A DNA stretch of 64,000 nucleotides from Phalacrocorax aristotelis (GCF_949628215.1 NC_134280.1:124001-188000), one strand, 5' to 3'. Counted from the first letter of the stretch, positions 11,159-25,700 are shown. Notes: generated by a model not told the origin, from the letters alone. Numbers and translations are program-made.

Positions 11159-11289
11159 CGCCATCTTGGGCAAATTTTTATTCCCAAGTCTGTCCGTTTG
11201 TTTTAGGAGGGAATGAGTGGAAATCCTGAAAGTCCTTTTGGATAAGACTCAAAGTTTAGGAAATGTTACAGGGACAGACAGTGACGTCA
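11159..11289 (+). promoter_or_regulatory. Intronic cluster: YY1-like site and second CRE
   Basis: CGCCATCTTGG at 11159-11169 matches the reverse complement of the YY1 core (CAAGATGGCG). A second perfect TGACGTCA lies at 11282-11289, about 1.36 kb downstream of the promoter CRE and just past the 3' edge of the CpG island. This suggests a promoter-proximal intronic enhancer. It is a motif-level call only. Confidence 0.4.
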
Positions 11290-14200
11290 TGTAAAGTTTA
11301 AGGGGAATTTTTCCAGGAGTTTGTGCTTTCCCCCGGAATTCCTGATCTAACGTTGTAAACTGCACTTTAAAGTGAAAGGTTCCTATTCGAGACTGCAAGT
11401 TCGGAGCACGTTAAGAATATGCTTCTTTATCTGCTGTCTGGTTTTGTAACAGTAATTTTGTAATTGTGCTTTTGGGTTAGTCTCCCCCTCCCCCGCCTTT
11501 TTTTTTTTTTCTTTTTGTCCTGGCCTTTAGTATTTAATATGCAGTGCTTGCTTAATTGGTTTGTTGTTTAAAAATACATTCCAAAGTTCTTATGTTAAAT
11601 AACGAATCATCTGGAGATTGGCATTATTTTTGTTTACATGAAGCACTTGGTACAGAATCTTCCCTGAGGAATAAACAGTTTCTACTTGGGATGAGGAACA
11701 TGGAAATACACAGTTGAGCTATTTTTAAATGATGGATTTGGGGTGTGTGTTTGGAAGGAAAAAACTTACTAAGCTATATTGTTAAAAGGTTCTGCCTGGA
11801 AAGTACCTATATATATATATCTGTGTTAAGTGTAGTTTGGGTTATGTTCCAGATACTATATAATGTGGGTGGCAAAAGTAGTTACTCATTAAAAAAAGAA
11901 AACAAATTCTCTTTACCTCTGGCAATAAGGTCTGCGTCATCTGTTGTGAAAAGGGAAACAATACAAGGTACTGTTCTGTTAATTTACTTCTCAATTGCAC
12001 TTTTTTTTTTTAAATATTATAAAAGTTTTTCTGGTCACATGATACAACTTGGTGAAACACAGAATACTTGATAAGGAACAACTATTGTAGGTGAAGTTAT
12101 GTTTTCCTGTTCTTTTTCCTATACTTGTTGTACTTGCTGCATATTTACAGTCACACTAACGAGAACATGAAACTGCCTGTATTTAATTTGCATTTTCTTT
12201 GTCTTCAGGGTTGGGAAAAACATTGACAACAGTTAACATAGAAAGTAACAGGAATAGCTGTTAGTACATCAAAACCCTTTTTCTGTCCAAGTCAGTACTG
12301 AATGATGTACCTAAAGTGTCCTTAAGGTTATGTTGGAATAAATTTCAGATACTTACCTCGAGGGGGTGTGTGTGCTTTGTGTGTTTTTTGGGGTGTAGGC
12401 TTTTTTGTTGTTGTTTTTCTTATGCATCAGACACTGTGGTTGCATTGAGTATTTCCCAGCTCTGTGAATACTAGGTAGGTGAAAATGTTTAAATAGTTGA
12501 AAACATGTACAACAGATGGTTCTAAATTCTACATGCAACAAAGGTCTAGAAGATTTGACAGGTTATAAATGGTGAGCAACAGAGGATAAATAGTTTCAGA
12601 AAATGATAGTATACTTGACATCTCATACCAATAATAAACTATGTACATGTTTCTGTCACAATGCTGCAAAATCAATACACTGCGTTATAGTAAGAAAATG
12701 GTAGCCCAGGTAATTTTTGTGAAGTGTGGGTAGAGGAAGCATTAGGAGTTGTTAAGGGATCTCTTTGATGTTCAAGAAATTTTATGTTCACTTCAAGCAG
12801 GAGATTTTTGTTTAATTGTAGATGGTACCAATTCCTTGCAAGCAGGGGAGTATTAATATTAGGTTGTGATGAAGTTCCTCATAAGTAGAGCTCTGGAGAG
12901 TAAAAATGTTTCTTCAGAGGATCAGGCAACGTTCGCTATTCATTACTGACCTAAACTCTGTTCTGAATGGCACAAAATAAGGTTTTGTGACTAATATATA
13001 TTGAAAATAAACTGGAATTGTGGTCCTGGTGTTTCTCATGCTAAACTTTTTTAAACTAAGTGCCGCTGTGCTGGGTTCCTTACAAGTCAGTGTTCTCACA
13101 AAAAGTAATTGTTTTTAAGATTAGTTCTTGTAGGTTATTGTAGGTTGTCAATAACATTGTAAAATTATTTGAATAGCATTAGAGGAAAGATAATGAAATA
13201 CACACTTTGTACCTTTTGGTGAGAAATAGTTGATTTTCTTGAACATGTAATAAGGTGCTTTGTACTTTCACACTTTCAAAAGATAAATTAGCAGTATTTT
13301 TATATTACGGAGGGAATAAGCATTGGTTGACCACTGCAGTATATTTGTTTAATCTTTATACCGATGTTATGAAAAATAGTGCTCACTGCAAGACTGACTT
13401 TTTTTTTTTTTTGGTCTTCTTGGGAGACACTGAAAATGCAAATAAGTAATGGAAGTCTGTCTTTTTAGGTCCTGTTTCCCTATTTCTTGTTTTCTTTGTT
13501 TGCATATTTATTATGGAACTGCAGTGTAAAGGAGCAGATGTTTTGCAAAACATCCTGATGTGTCGCTTTTTCTTATGGGAGTGCATAACTGTTCTTTCTG
13601 ATCCATCGACTTGACAGCTGGTTGATTTCATGGAACTGCTAAGAAGCCATTAGTGGTGTCATTGAATTGAAACAGAACAGTCACTCCCAGCTTGAACTGC
13701 AATTGTTAATGTCTTTGTTGCTACTTCTCTGTTCTTACTTGAGAAGTGGAATATCACAGTTGCAAAGAAAAGGAAGTTTGTGCTGTCTCCTCTCCCTGAA
13801 TTAGGGAAAGGAGGCATTAGTATTTAACTGCTTTTAGTTTTATAATATTCTTAATATGGCATATTTGAGATTAAGAGATTTTAGCTGTTGGGAGGTAGGC
13901 TTAGAACAACCAAAATGCAGTTTACTACACACACACGCACGCCCTGACAGAGTAAGGGCATCCCACAGTTCAAATCGCTTTGCTGTGATTCCCTCTGCCC
14001 CTAATACGGGTATCTTTAAAGAAAACCAAAGAAGTGGCAGTGGGTGGGTGTTGTTTTTTTTTTTTTAATTTGGCAAACTTTATTCTAATAGAAGATTACA
14101 GAAGAATGAGCGGTGTTATGTGTTGTCATCGTGTAGATAATTTGGCCCGATGAGGATTCTCGAAGTCTACCATTTTCTCACAAGTGTGGCTCAACTTTTG

Positions 14201-17200
14201 AGTTAACGTTGTTTTACTACAGTATGTTCTGTAAATTTTGTCATACCACATTATAAGCTAGTTTGTGACCGTAAATTGCCATCGGAAGAAACATTGACAC
14301 AGGTGTCAAGGACAGCAGTGGTTTTTCTGATTGTTGGATAGTTTACAGCATCCCGAACATTTGATAAAATGTAGTAAGTATGTGTTGGTCACCATATTTT
14401 AAAGAAACTGGAAGATTGTGGTGAAGATAACATTATGCAGAGTTCAGAATTTAGATACAGATGATCTTCCCCACTGCATCGAAGGAGGAAATGAAATGTC
14501 CTCTTTGTGAGTGACATTTATGTTTTTAAAAAATTTTTGGTTATACTGCTATATTTTTACTCTAAAACTATGTTTATTGTAGTCTTTCTGTGTAGTGGTA
14601 GAATGAAAATGCATCTTTGTTCTAAGCGAGTGGTAGGGGTTTGGAGTTCTTCCCTGATTACTCTGCCTATGGGGAACAGAAACAAGGATACTATACTGGT
14701 AAGACTAGAGAAAATAGATCCTCCCCCAATTTTTGCTGCTTATTTAAAAAAAAAAAAGGGAGAAAAAAAGCAACAAACAATTCAACAAGGGGTCACCAGA
14801 AGTTTTGCATAAGGAAAATAGTAGGTTTGCATTAATTTTTTCAAATTTATGTGTCGTAATACTTTTATGAAGGTGAGAATGTGTTAGTTCACTGTTACAC
14901 AGAGAAGGCCTCTGATCCACAGAAGGATTTAGCCTTTTACCAACGTCACACGAAGTAGAGGTAGAAAGAAAAGCTGTCTTCACTGACTTTAATTTGTAGT
15001 GTGCTGGGTTGACGTTTCCTTGAAAACTGAAGTGTGTGGTTTATTATTTTACAGAGAGTAATGCAACTCGAGTAGGTAAGTCGAGTGCACATAGTTGTTA
15101 AAAGAAATTGCGACCATGTTTTCATCCAGTCTCTGCACAAGGGCAAAGCAAGATGCAGTATTTTTCTTTGTTACTTTGTTTCTTAATCGTACAATTTTAA
15201 GTTAAAAAAAAAGTAGAACATTTAATCCTGTTAGCACACAGTTTCACATACAAGTTCTTGCTTACTCTTTTATCTCTTTACTGCCCTAAATTTACGGTTA
15301 TATAATGCCATGCTCTTGAGCCATTCCTTAAAAAGAAAAAAAATCAATGTACTTTTTGAAGTCTGATACAGGAGTTCCTTTGAGATTTAAATGAAAATAA
15401 ACCAAAAAAAGCCTTACCGAATCTACAGTATCATTTTGATTTTCTTTTCTTTTTTGGGAGAGGGAGAAATTGTGCTTTATTTTATTGCAGTATTAGCATT
15501 GAATTAGACCACCGGGTGAAAGAAGCGCTCTCAGAGTGTGAGGAAGTCTATTGCTACATTAAAAACCTGAAACAAGCATAAATGAAAGGAAGATACAGGG
15601 TTTTTCCCTGCTTAGTTTAACAGACTTAATTTATGCATTTGACAAAATTCCTAATACTAGTTTCTTTTTATGTGAATGGTTTTCAGATCGGTGGGGAAAA
15701 GACAAATATCAAAGCACGTATATGTTTTTAAACCTTACCTAGTGACAGATGATATCTTGGACATAGTCTCTGAAAATACAGACTTAAAAAAAGACGTGTC
15801 GGGCTTGTCAGTGTCTGTTTCATTCTTTCAGAAGGATGATGCCTGTTGCCATTAACATGAAATCTCTCCCATTGCCTTCCTACTCACACCCATCAGGGCC
15901 TCCTGAATGTCTTGTTTTCTGTGTGTAAAGGACATAAGACTCTCTTTTCACTTGATGTAGGTCAGGCATTGTGAAGAGCTGAATGGGTTAAGCCTTGGTA
16001 GTTTGCAAAAAGAGATTGCAGAGATTTTTCTAGCCCCTGAGGGAGGAATCACACAAAACCTTAAAATTCAAGTAAAGGCACCATCTGAAAAATTGCTCTA
16101 CCTGATGGACTGTTTACATTAGTAGTGGTCCCATTGAAATCGATGGGACTGCTGAGTATAAAGACTTGTCTCAGGTAATGTTAGCTGTATGAAACCTTGG
16201 AAAAGAAGGCAGGTTTACAAATAATGCAACGACCATCAGAGAGTGTTGTCTTCTTTTTGGAGCCTCATAGAACTTCTGATCTGGGATAGTTGGAGGCGAT
16301 AACAAGAATTTTAATCTTTGAATAATGGAGAACCCTACTGGTGTTTTCTTGCAAATTACAGGAAGTGTAAGCTAGATTTCCTTTAGAATGTTTATTAAAT
16401 ACAGTGATTTAAAGGCACAAAATACTCTGCCTAGCTGTTCTTGAATCTCAGATGTGAGACTGTTGTATGAGAAGTTGAAACTTTTAAATCTTCTAGGGAG
16501 TATTTTTTCCTTAGCTTTGAATGTGTTGCTAACTTTTTTGGATTGTGACCCTAATTATTAATCGATTTGTATTTTGTTTTCTAATGCTGAAAGATTCTTT
16601 AATAAACAATGCATTGCATTTTATCAGCTACTTATTTTAGAACAGTGGTGTGTGGTATCCAAATATAATCAGCAAATAAAACCCCATGACCCTCCTCCTC
16701 AGCCCATAGTCTTGTAGAAAAGAAAACCAGTTTGACAAAAATTATTGTAGTGGTCCATCAGATGCATAGGGACGTGATTGTGTGGATTTTACCCTGTTTT
16801 CTGTTCTTACACTTTTCCACAAGCATGCACTCATTAATCAAAGACACTGTGCTCCTGCTGAGGGCAGAGAGGTTCATCAAATTGGCAGCCAGTTTGGTGT
16901 AAAGAACAGTGTACTGAAGCTCTTAATGTGCTAGGACATAAATAAATCTAAGGTCTTTGTATGCAAACCCTGGAGGTTAATACTGTATAATTCAATGTCC
17001 TGTCTTTGTTTTTATGATTGATGTTTTTGAGTGTTTGAGGCTTGATGCAAGCCTTCAAACAGGTCAGGGCTGACCATCTGATTGGCTGAAGCAAAAAAGC
17101 ATTAGCTCGGCAGAGGGGCTTTCGTGTATGCTGTGGAGATTGTATTTTTTTGTTTTCTCTTTTTAATTTTTGGCTGCAAGATCATTGTTGTATTGCCTGA

Positions 17201-20200
17201 GCTGTTACAGGAAAGTTCTAGAGATTGACAACCCCTGCTGTGATAATGGACTCCGTGCATGAAACGCCAATAGTTTGGTTGTATTTGTTCTGAAGCTTAC
17301 TGCTATTTGTATCCTTAACAGAACTAACATGTAGAACAAGCAAAAACTACTGGGATTTCCCTGCAGAAATAGTGCTGGGATTTGGCTTTAACATGAATTG
17401 GTTGCATATTCATAATTTAAGAACAGCTGGTTACAGCAAGCACATAGTCATTTGCAAGCTATTATAAACCATTCTACTCACACATGGAGGCTGTGCTTGA
17501 GCTTTTTTTTTTTTATTGATCTACCTGCATTTGAAATCTGGTCACTGCAGCCATAGAGGCCTTTCATTTTAGCTGTGCTTGCATCCTAGAACTGCCTCAG
17601 AATTAAATATTTAATTTTAACTAAATGCTGAATAAAATGATAAACTGAGCTTCGAAGAAACAAAGTGTAAGGGTGAGCAGTGACATACATCTTAAATACA
17701 AAATCTTGTTATGTAAAGCAGCCTAAAAAAGTAACACCAGCCAACCTTTGTAGTCCCTTTGGTAGCTTTTGTTGTTCTGAGTAAGATATCTTTGTTAGAT
17801 TTATTCAAGGTTACCTTGCTAAAACTGTAGTTGCTGACATTTGTGGGTTTTCATGCATTGTATGCCCAGTGCTTTTGGAGGAAAACCCAGAAGTATAATA
17901 TGTGATTATATTATGCAGGCTGATGGTGTAGTAAAGTAGTAGTAAGCGCAGTCTTGCCAAGCATCACATGGAAAAAATTATGGATATATTAGAAATGGCG
18001 GTGCTTTTACATGGGTAAGCTTATCTGTCATTATAATGTGAAAAATACATACTTAGAAATATTGGCTAGTAATAGATATAATCTGTGTTCGTAAAGTTGA
18101 TTCCCACCCCCGCCCCTTTCAGTTTTGCTTTTCCAGGTTAGAAATAAAGTAAGGCATTTCCACTAGCTTATGCACTTAGTTTGATAACTTTTATGTATCT
18201 TTGCTTACCCTAGTGACTGGAACTTCTAAAAGGAGAACGACTGACTACAAAAATTAGTTTTCCAAACATCCTTAGTTCCTGTGGGAATAAAAGGGTGCCC
18301 AGAATGCCCACCCTCGCACATCTTTTGATCCAGTATGTTGTAAGTTACTACCTCATAACCTGGCATATAGATAAAAAGTATTGCTGAGGAAACATGTGTA
18401 TAAATTCTTTCTTCATATATATGGATCCAGGAAGATGGGAAGCCATTAAGGAAGGTTTCTTACTGTGTTAGTCAGTTAGCGAGTTAAAAATATCAGGCAT
18501 ACATGCCTGAAAGAGAGTCTGTTTTTTCAAGCTGTATCAGTTGATTTAATAAAAGACATTATCACTCCTCACAGCTCTGGTCTTTTCAGCAATTTTAAAA
18601 AGGATAAACCATAAGGAATGCAAACCAGTATTTTTTCATTGCAGTTCTGATCATTTTTCATCCTTAGAGTTACCCTTAAGCACCTCACTGCTTCTTTTCA
18701 GTGTTGATGAAAGAGCTAGATCAGAGATAATAGTTGAGACTACAACTGTAGTTTAGGAGAAAAGTGAGGCAGAAGAGTGCTCAATAGTTAGATCATTTGG
18801 GGACCCAACCTCTACCATGGCCGTAATGCCAGAAACAAATTCTTCATAGCACAGTTGTAAGACCTTTCAAAAAGCAAGGAGAATTCTTCTGGGTTTTTTT
18901 TGTTTGTTTTTGGTTTTTTGTTTTTTGGTTTTTTTACCTTAGCAAGTCTAATATTAGAAACAGTAGAGTTCCATTTTGGCTCTTTCAGGGAAATGACCTT
19001 AAGGAGGACTCTAAAGAAGTAAATGGATGCTCTTCTTCCCCTCCCCCTTTGAAACACTCAATGGGAATTGTCTACTTAGTAATCATTGACAATCAGACAA
19101 CAGCAGACAGTGATTGAATTTTTTTTGCCATGTTGTCAATATAGACCATGTTGAAAAGCTGCTGTCCCAAAGAAATTCTGAGAAATGGGGAGAAAGTTGA
19201 GATCCAAAGCCTAGATTAAAGACAAGGAAAGGGTGTGGGTTACTGAAAAAAAGCACAGTATTGCATTCCAGCAATTCTTTATCTTCCTGGCAACTTAGTT
19301 GAGAAAGCACTTGGATTTAGTCGTACCTTGAATGTATTGGGGAAAGATTTGGAGGATAGGGTTTAAGCAAAGTGGGTGGATGTTTGAACACAAAATAGGG
19401 ATGTCTTAAACTGCAAAGTCTTCGGATAGCATACTAGAGGCCTTTTATTTGATGGGTTTGGTGGTGTGGTTTGTTTTCTTCTTTTTAAAAAAAACTTGCC
19501 AACAGCTACCAGCTGAAAATAATATTACAGGGGTTTTATAGTTTACTTGCTACTTCATGCATGTAATAGTGTTTGGAGAAGTAAATTTTAGAAAACAAAA
19601 AAAAAAAGTCTTAAGGAAAGAATATGTTCCTAGAATGACAACAAACTTACTGAAGGTCGTTTATTGTTTGGCGGTTAACTGTGATATTAGCACTACATTT
19701 TTCTGCTGTTGTCATCTTCTTTTCTTTTCTAGAAGTGCTTTTCAAGCCTTATTTTCCCCCGTACGGCTTAGATGTATAGCAAGTCATCTTCACTGCACCA
19801 AATGTATTTTTGAACGAGTGGGAAGTACTGATTCCACAGTTGAGCCTTGTCCAGAGGGTTAGTTTTGAAGTAGATTTTTACAGCTGCATGAAGTAGTGTG
19901 TTTGTCATGCAAAGGAATAGTCAAATGGCATGCAGGGAAGGAAGGAACTCACTCTTGCTTATTTTAGGGTAAAACTAATGTTAAGTGCACTAGTAAGTGT
20001 GATCAGTTATAAAATGCCCTTTTTATCCTGGCATTAGGAGCTAAAAGGAACAGATTATGCTAGGTAATTTGCCTTTTATTTCTATGTGATAAAGATACAG
20101 AGCAGATTGGAATACTGTTCTGGTTTTTTGAGAGATGTTTTCTATGTGTCAAGCTGCTTCTGATTATCACTGAGGTAAATTTATAATCTTTTGACTCTTG

Positions 20201-22374
20201 CAGATGCCAGTAAATTTTCAGTGTTAACAATTATGATGTTATGGGTATACAGCATATTGCAAAGTTTATTGTGTTGATATCACTGGTTTATACAGAGTAG
20301 TGTTTAAATGTAGCCTACAGTCTTTTTGCAGTCATGGAGATGAATTGTATACTTTGAGAGATCCGTTAATAGACTTCATAATAAACCAGGCATGTAGGGG
20401 GGACAATCACTTTTTTTGTCTCTTTGTGTCTAAATGCTTAATTTATATAATTACTGTAGTTTTGGTATCTTGCGAAGTGCTTAAATACACGAGCAATCAT
20501 CTTATGGAGTGATCTGCATTATATGTTGTTGGAGACAGTTGAAATGGAAGTAAGTGGGATCTCTAACACACTTGGTAAAGCTGAGTTACTTTTTTTTTGC
20601 TTCATACGTTGACCTCAGCAGAACTGACCTGCATTCTATTAATTTTATAAAACCTGGACTGAGGGAAGGGTTCATTCTTCAGTGTTGGTTGCCCCTGTTG
20701 CTTCCAGCAGCATAGGCAATAATATAGATAATTTGAGTGCTAGGATAGTTAGGTGATGTGCATAAATCTTCATGTTCATTATATTATGTTCTATTTATAC
20801 ACAGGATCTTATTCTTTAGTTTAGCAGCCCCTTACAAGCACATGTTTCCATATATAACTTGAGTGATTCATAACTCAGTAAATAATTTGCAGAAAACTGC
20901 AAAAGTTTGCTTAAATTTAAAGATCTGTTTGAGTGTCAGGTTTCAAGTCTGATTCTTTATAATAGTCTCTGCAGATTTTTTAGGGAAAAATATGCTAACT
21001 TCGGGGGGAAGACCTATGACAGAGGAGGTGATCCAGAAATAGTAAATCAGTATTCTTGGCTGAAAATAGCACTGCAAGTTGTAATATGTTGTTTGGCGAG
21101 AACTGCTGATTGTGGAAAGCAGTGACACTTAAACGCACAGTTTTTTCAGAGATGTTTCAGAAGAACGTTTGAGCTATACAGTACTTCATGTTTAGAAGCA
21201 AAAGTTGTGTTTTATTGTGGTAGGGTTTAGTCAGCCTGGAGCTGCAGGATGACCCCTGATTCAGTATAGCGTTGAACAGATTGATAGATAGTTCTTAAAA
21301 GCCTAACAGAAATAAAGCAACTGTTTAGAGAAGTCACCTGTGTTATTTAGTTATGAATGTCAAGGGTAGAAATAAAGATTCATGTATTGGTTTGGATGTA
21401 CAGTGATCTAGTACTGTGTTGGAAGGTATCCCTTGCTTGGTAGGAAGGGATAGTTGCTGATATGACTAATTGTCACATTTTTATTTCATATTTCTTAATT
21501 TTAAAGTTTGTGATGGTTTACTTGGAGAAAAAAGTAGGATGTGAGTTGTTTGCATGTCTTACTAGCCATGGAAAGATGTTAACAGAATCAGTTAATGCCT
21601 GTTTTCCAGATAAAAACTATTCAAACCTAAACTGTTCCCCTGAAAAAAGGGCATAATGGGCCTTTCGTTTTGTCTCTTCAATTTCTTGAAAAGGCAGTTA
21701 TTTCTTTTGCAGTTGGTGTGGTGATTGGGTCTGTCTAGCCCTGAGCCATTGGCTTTAACCTATCCCATTGCAGATTGATAATAAAAGTTAAGATATTACT
21801 TGTTTATTGAACATCGTGGTAGTGTTTATGGACAGAAAAATGCAAAACTAAAGTTTGCATTATGTAGACAAAGGGGCGTCAGATTACTTCATGTATATAT
21901 CCGTTTTTAAAGAAAATTTCAGTTTCAGCATGAATTCAGCAAATGCTTTATAGATTTTGGTTTACTGAAAGTCTTATTTATTAGATTTTATTTTGAAAAA
22001 GCAGCAGCCACACGCAGATTAAAAGTAGTTTAAGACCTCACTCTAGTTAAGATGTTTCAAACAGTGTTTACAAACAGCATGTTTCAAATTCATGATACCC
22101 ATATTGATTTCTGCTACTGGGTAGCTTGTCTTTACTGTGAGTGATGTCAGGTTTTTTGAACACTTGGTTACAGTGCAGGATAGGTTTTTGTTTTGGTGTT
22201 GTTGTTTTTTTTTAAACAGGGTGTAATTTGAAAGGACCTTATAGGGTACAGACTGAGTTTATCTGCTAATGAAAAAAAAGTTTTACCATGGTGAAAAACC
22301 ACCATGCTTATGAAAATATGAAACTGAACTGGAAGAACCTGAGGAAGCTAAGTGGCTGCATGAAATGAATCACT
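11290..22374. other. Large first intron, repeat-poor
   Basis: About 11 kb of AT-rich single-copy sequence follows the donor at 10163. There are many poly-T and poly-A tracts (for example 11498-11511 and 13398-13411) but no recognised CR1 or LTR and no exon with convincing sites on both sides. Some of it may be conserved regulatory DNA, which cannot be judged without comparison to other species. Confidence 0.4.
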
Positions 22375-22731
22375 GATGAATTTGAAGTAATGCACATGGA
22401 GCAGAAGGAAGCAGGAAGAATAACATGAGCTAAACATACGCACAGTGATGGGTTCTAAATTAATTACCTGCTATCAGGTAGAGATATGGGAGTCATACTG
22501 CATAATTCTGTTAAAAACATCAGTTCAGCAGCAGTAACAATGCAAGTTTGACACATTACCAGGAGAAAAAAAAAAAAACAAAAGGACAAAACAGGAAACA
22601 TCTGGGGCACTATATTAATTGATGTCACCCTGTCAAGCAGAATAAAAAGCAAATTAAACTGAAAGGAATCACCAGTTTTGGAATGCTTCCCATATGAGAT
22701 GAGAGCATATAGAAGTCTTCAGCCTGTGCTA
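22375..22731 (+). mobile_element. Ancient CR1 LINE fragment
   Basis: Although diverged, the order of phrases matches the ORF2 C-terminal region of old amniote CR1 elements. It reads agtaatgcacatgga, then gtgatgggttctaaatta, then agatatgggagtcat, then the region around ttcagcagcagta, and finally gcttcccatatgagatgag. A poly-A tract at 22565-22577 interrupts it. It carries many stops and indels and lacks a 3' end, so it is a dead fragment much older than the CR1 copies further on. Confidence 0.7.
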
Positions 22732-25700
22732 TGACCAAGTGCTCCAAAGTCATGCTTGGAATAGTAAAGTAAGTAGAAAACAATTTTTTGGCATGTTAGA
22801 TATGACTGAAATATAATATTGGAACTAAAATAACCCAGTGAAAAAAACCCAGTAGTTTTGTTAACATAAAACAAGTAGTAGTGCTTTTCACTTGATGCTG
22901 GGTTAAATTGTGGAATCAGCCTTGGATGCTGTGGAGAGCAAAATTACAATGCACTTAGAATGCTTAGATATATTAATGGAAGACTTATTTATCAGTGGCT
23001 GCTGAACATGGTGATTGAAATGCAGTGTTAGGCTTGTTAAATCCTCATACTTCTGATTTCTGAGGGGATATATACCTTTATTCTTTATCAAATGTTAATT
23101 ACTTGTGTAGCTGGACCTTTATTCTGAATTAGTTGCTGTTAATTTTGTTTTTGTTCATAATTGCTGTTTTGTGTAGATGTAGTAATAAGGATGCCAAAAA
23201 TACAGAAATTCTTCTAAGATTTAAATGAATATAGAGTTTTCTTCATGTTGTTATGTGAGGGATTGGAAAGTAATCATCTTTGGTTTGTGATTTTTCACCA
23301 CAGGTTTGTCTGTCATCACTGATTATCCTGTCCTTCATTCTTGGTTCCTTACTGTGCTCTTTTTGCACTGAGTTTGTTAATGTGCATTCTTCTTTAACGT
23401 AATGTAATGGAGAACAATTTTATGTACTGTAACTTCAACCTTACAGATTTTTCCCTTATCCCTTTCCTTCCCTGTTCTTGTGTATGTATATTTAGTCTTC
23501 AGGTATATTGTGTGTGATATTTGTAAACTCAGTCTTTACCCCACCCTTGCCTTTTAAGTGTTTATTTACCTTCTCTCCAGCTCTAGGAAATTAATTCTGG
23601 GGAAGAGGATATTTTCGTTCTGCTCCTTGAATAAATTCTCCTAACACCATAGCTGATAAGATGAGCCTCATACATTTCTAAAATAGTCTGTATCTCAAAT
23701 ATTGTCAAAAATGGGAGGGAAGGGCTGAAGATAGTACTTTCCATACCTACCCTTAGTCCTAATGTATACATTTTCCATGTGAAAGAGTCTTGAACTAACT
23801 GCATGTTGCAGTGTCACTTATATTAAGTATATATTGGTGTATGTAGTCCTCTCTCAAGCTGGAAATGTGGGGGGAACAATCCCAAGATCCTCGTAGGTTG
23901 TAGGCCGCAACCTATTGTTAGTTTCAGCAGAGTGAAAAACAAACCAGAAGTTCCAGGATCAAAGAAGAAAAGCATTCAGAAGAAAAAACTACCCAGGAAA
24001 TGGCAGAATTAAAGAACAATGCGTAGACCAAAGGACTGCCTTATATTGTCATATTTGACCGGCAGAGATGTGATTAAAGTTTTGTCCAATCAACAGCCTC
24101 ATTCTGTTTTCTCTCGAGACAGCGGACAAGTATAGCTATGACTGGGTAGTACTTACTGAGAGTACTTCGGATTTAATCTCTGCTGCTTGTGGCAATTCAG
24201 GGCTGAGCTGCTGAGAAAGAAGGAAAAAAACAGAAAACAAGCTATTTCTGTTCTAAAATAAGTCTGGGACAAGCTCATTTATTACGATGCCAGATATGCA
24301 TGAGTAAATAAATGACAACTGCATATGGCAGTATATATGTGTGTTCTTATATAGGAAGGGGGAAGAAGGTTTTTGCTGGATGATGAAGAGTTTTCATGCT
24401 GTGCAGATTCTTTTATAAATTGAGAGTTCGATGCTTCAGATCATACTTCTGTGGTTATTTTTGCAAACTGGTTTTTGACTTCTAGCACAGGGCCTCTAAT
24501 GTTGTAATTTATGTTTATTAGCATTTTGTAGTACAGAGGTCACTTTTTTTTTTGTGAAGTAGTACTTCGACCTTTAGCTGTTGTTTATCCTTTTTATTTT
24601 ATTTGTTTTTCCTGATGCCACATCAGTTGCCATGGGAACAAAAGCAGACCTGGAGAGCCAGCAGCCAGCAACTGAACTGTCTGACTTAGTTTCTCCTTCT
24701 CTTTCCATGGGAACAGATGTTTTAGAGGGGAGGATAAAGTAAATGCTTAAATTACTCTGGCAGCTTTTGCTTTACCTTTTTGTGACTCATATGACTTGTA
24801 AAAAAAGCGCTTTAGAATGGGGTTTTTGTCATGGACTAGAGGAACAGGCTGTGAGTAGTCAGATTAACGTGTCAGTTGGAGAGTTGCTTCATTTTTCTAT
24901 TTGACAAGTGATTTCAGGACTTAATACATAAATATGTTGTCTCTTAAATTGTGTGTGTTTCCATTAAATCCTAAAAATGAACAATTTGGACTATGGTGCA
25001 TGCCTCCATAAATGCCTTTCAGCCACTGATTTAGTAAACGATTGGTAGATGCAAGCAGAATTCCATTCAGACTGAACTGCACAGTTGTCTTACAGGCAAA
25101 ATAACCTGTATTATAGCCAAGTAAAGCATTCTAAAATCCAGTGGCATGCCATTAAAACAATTCCTTTTTTTTGAAACCTTGTGTGAACAAATGTTTGGGC
25201 CATGGACTGGATTCTTATAGGCTTCAACTGTTAATGCTAGACTAATTTTACTAATTCCTAGAGCACTGACTACATTGTTCTGTTGTAATTCTTTTTCTAA
25301 TTGTGAGCTCTTTTTTTTTTAAGTTTAAGAGAACTTTTGAAACCATAGACTGTTTGCTTTGATGCGTTTGAGTAGTTGTTATATTTGGATATTTCTCTTA
25401 AATGACTGGAACTGATCCTTTGTGAGTTTTAGAAAACTTATTTAAGCTTTGGATAAGGCGTAGGTGTTTGTATCTGTGTATTAGCATATATAAACATTTA
25501 AATATTTGGACCACAGAACTACAAAATGCAACATTTCCACTGTGCATAATGTGTATTATAACTAAGGTTGAACAATTTATGTAGGAGAGGTAGAAACTAA
25601 AGCGCATACTAGAAAAGCAACAAGAAAATCCTGTTCTTCTCTAAATTCGGAATTCTGAATTTGCCTTAAAGTCCCAAGCTATCTGAAACAATGTCAGGGG

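Noticed and set aside
10239..11216. 325-codon ORF and overlapping ORFs on both strands in CpG island 2
   Set aside because: Composition (Arg, Ala, Gly, Pro) is that of translated CpG-island DNA. The region lies after the strong donor at 10163 and is best read as intron.
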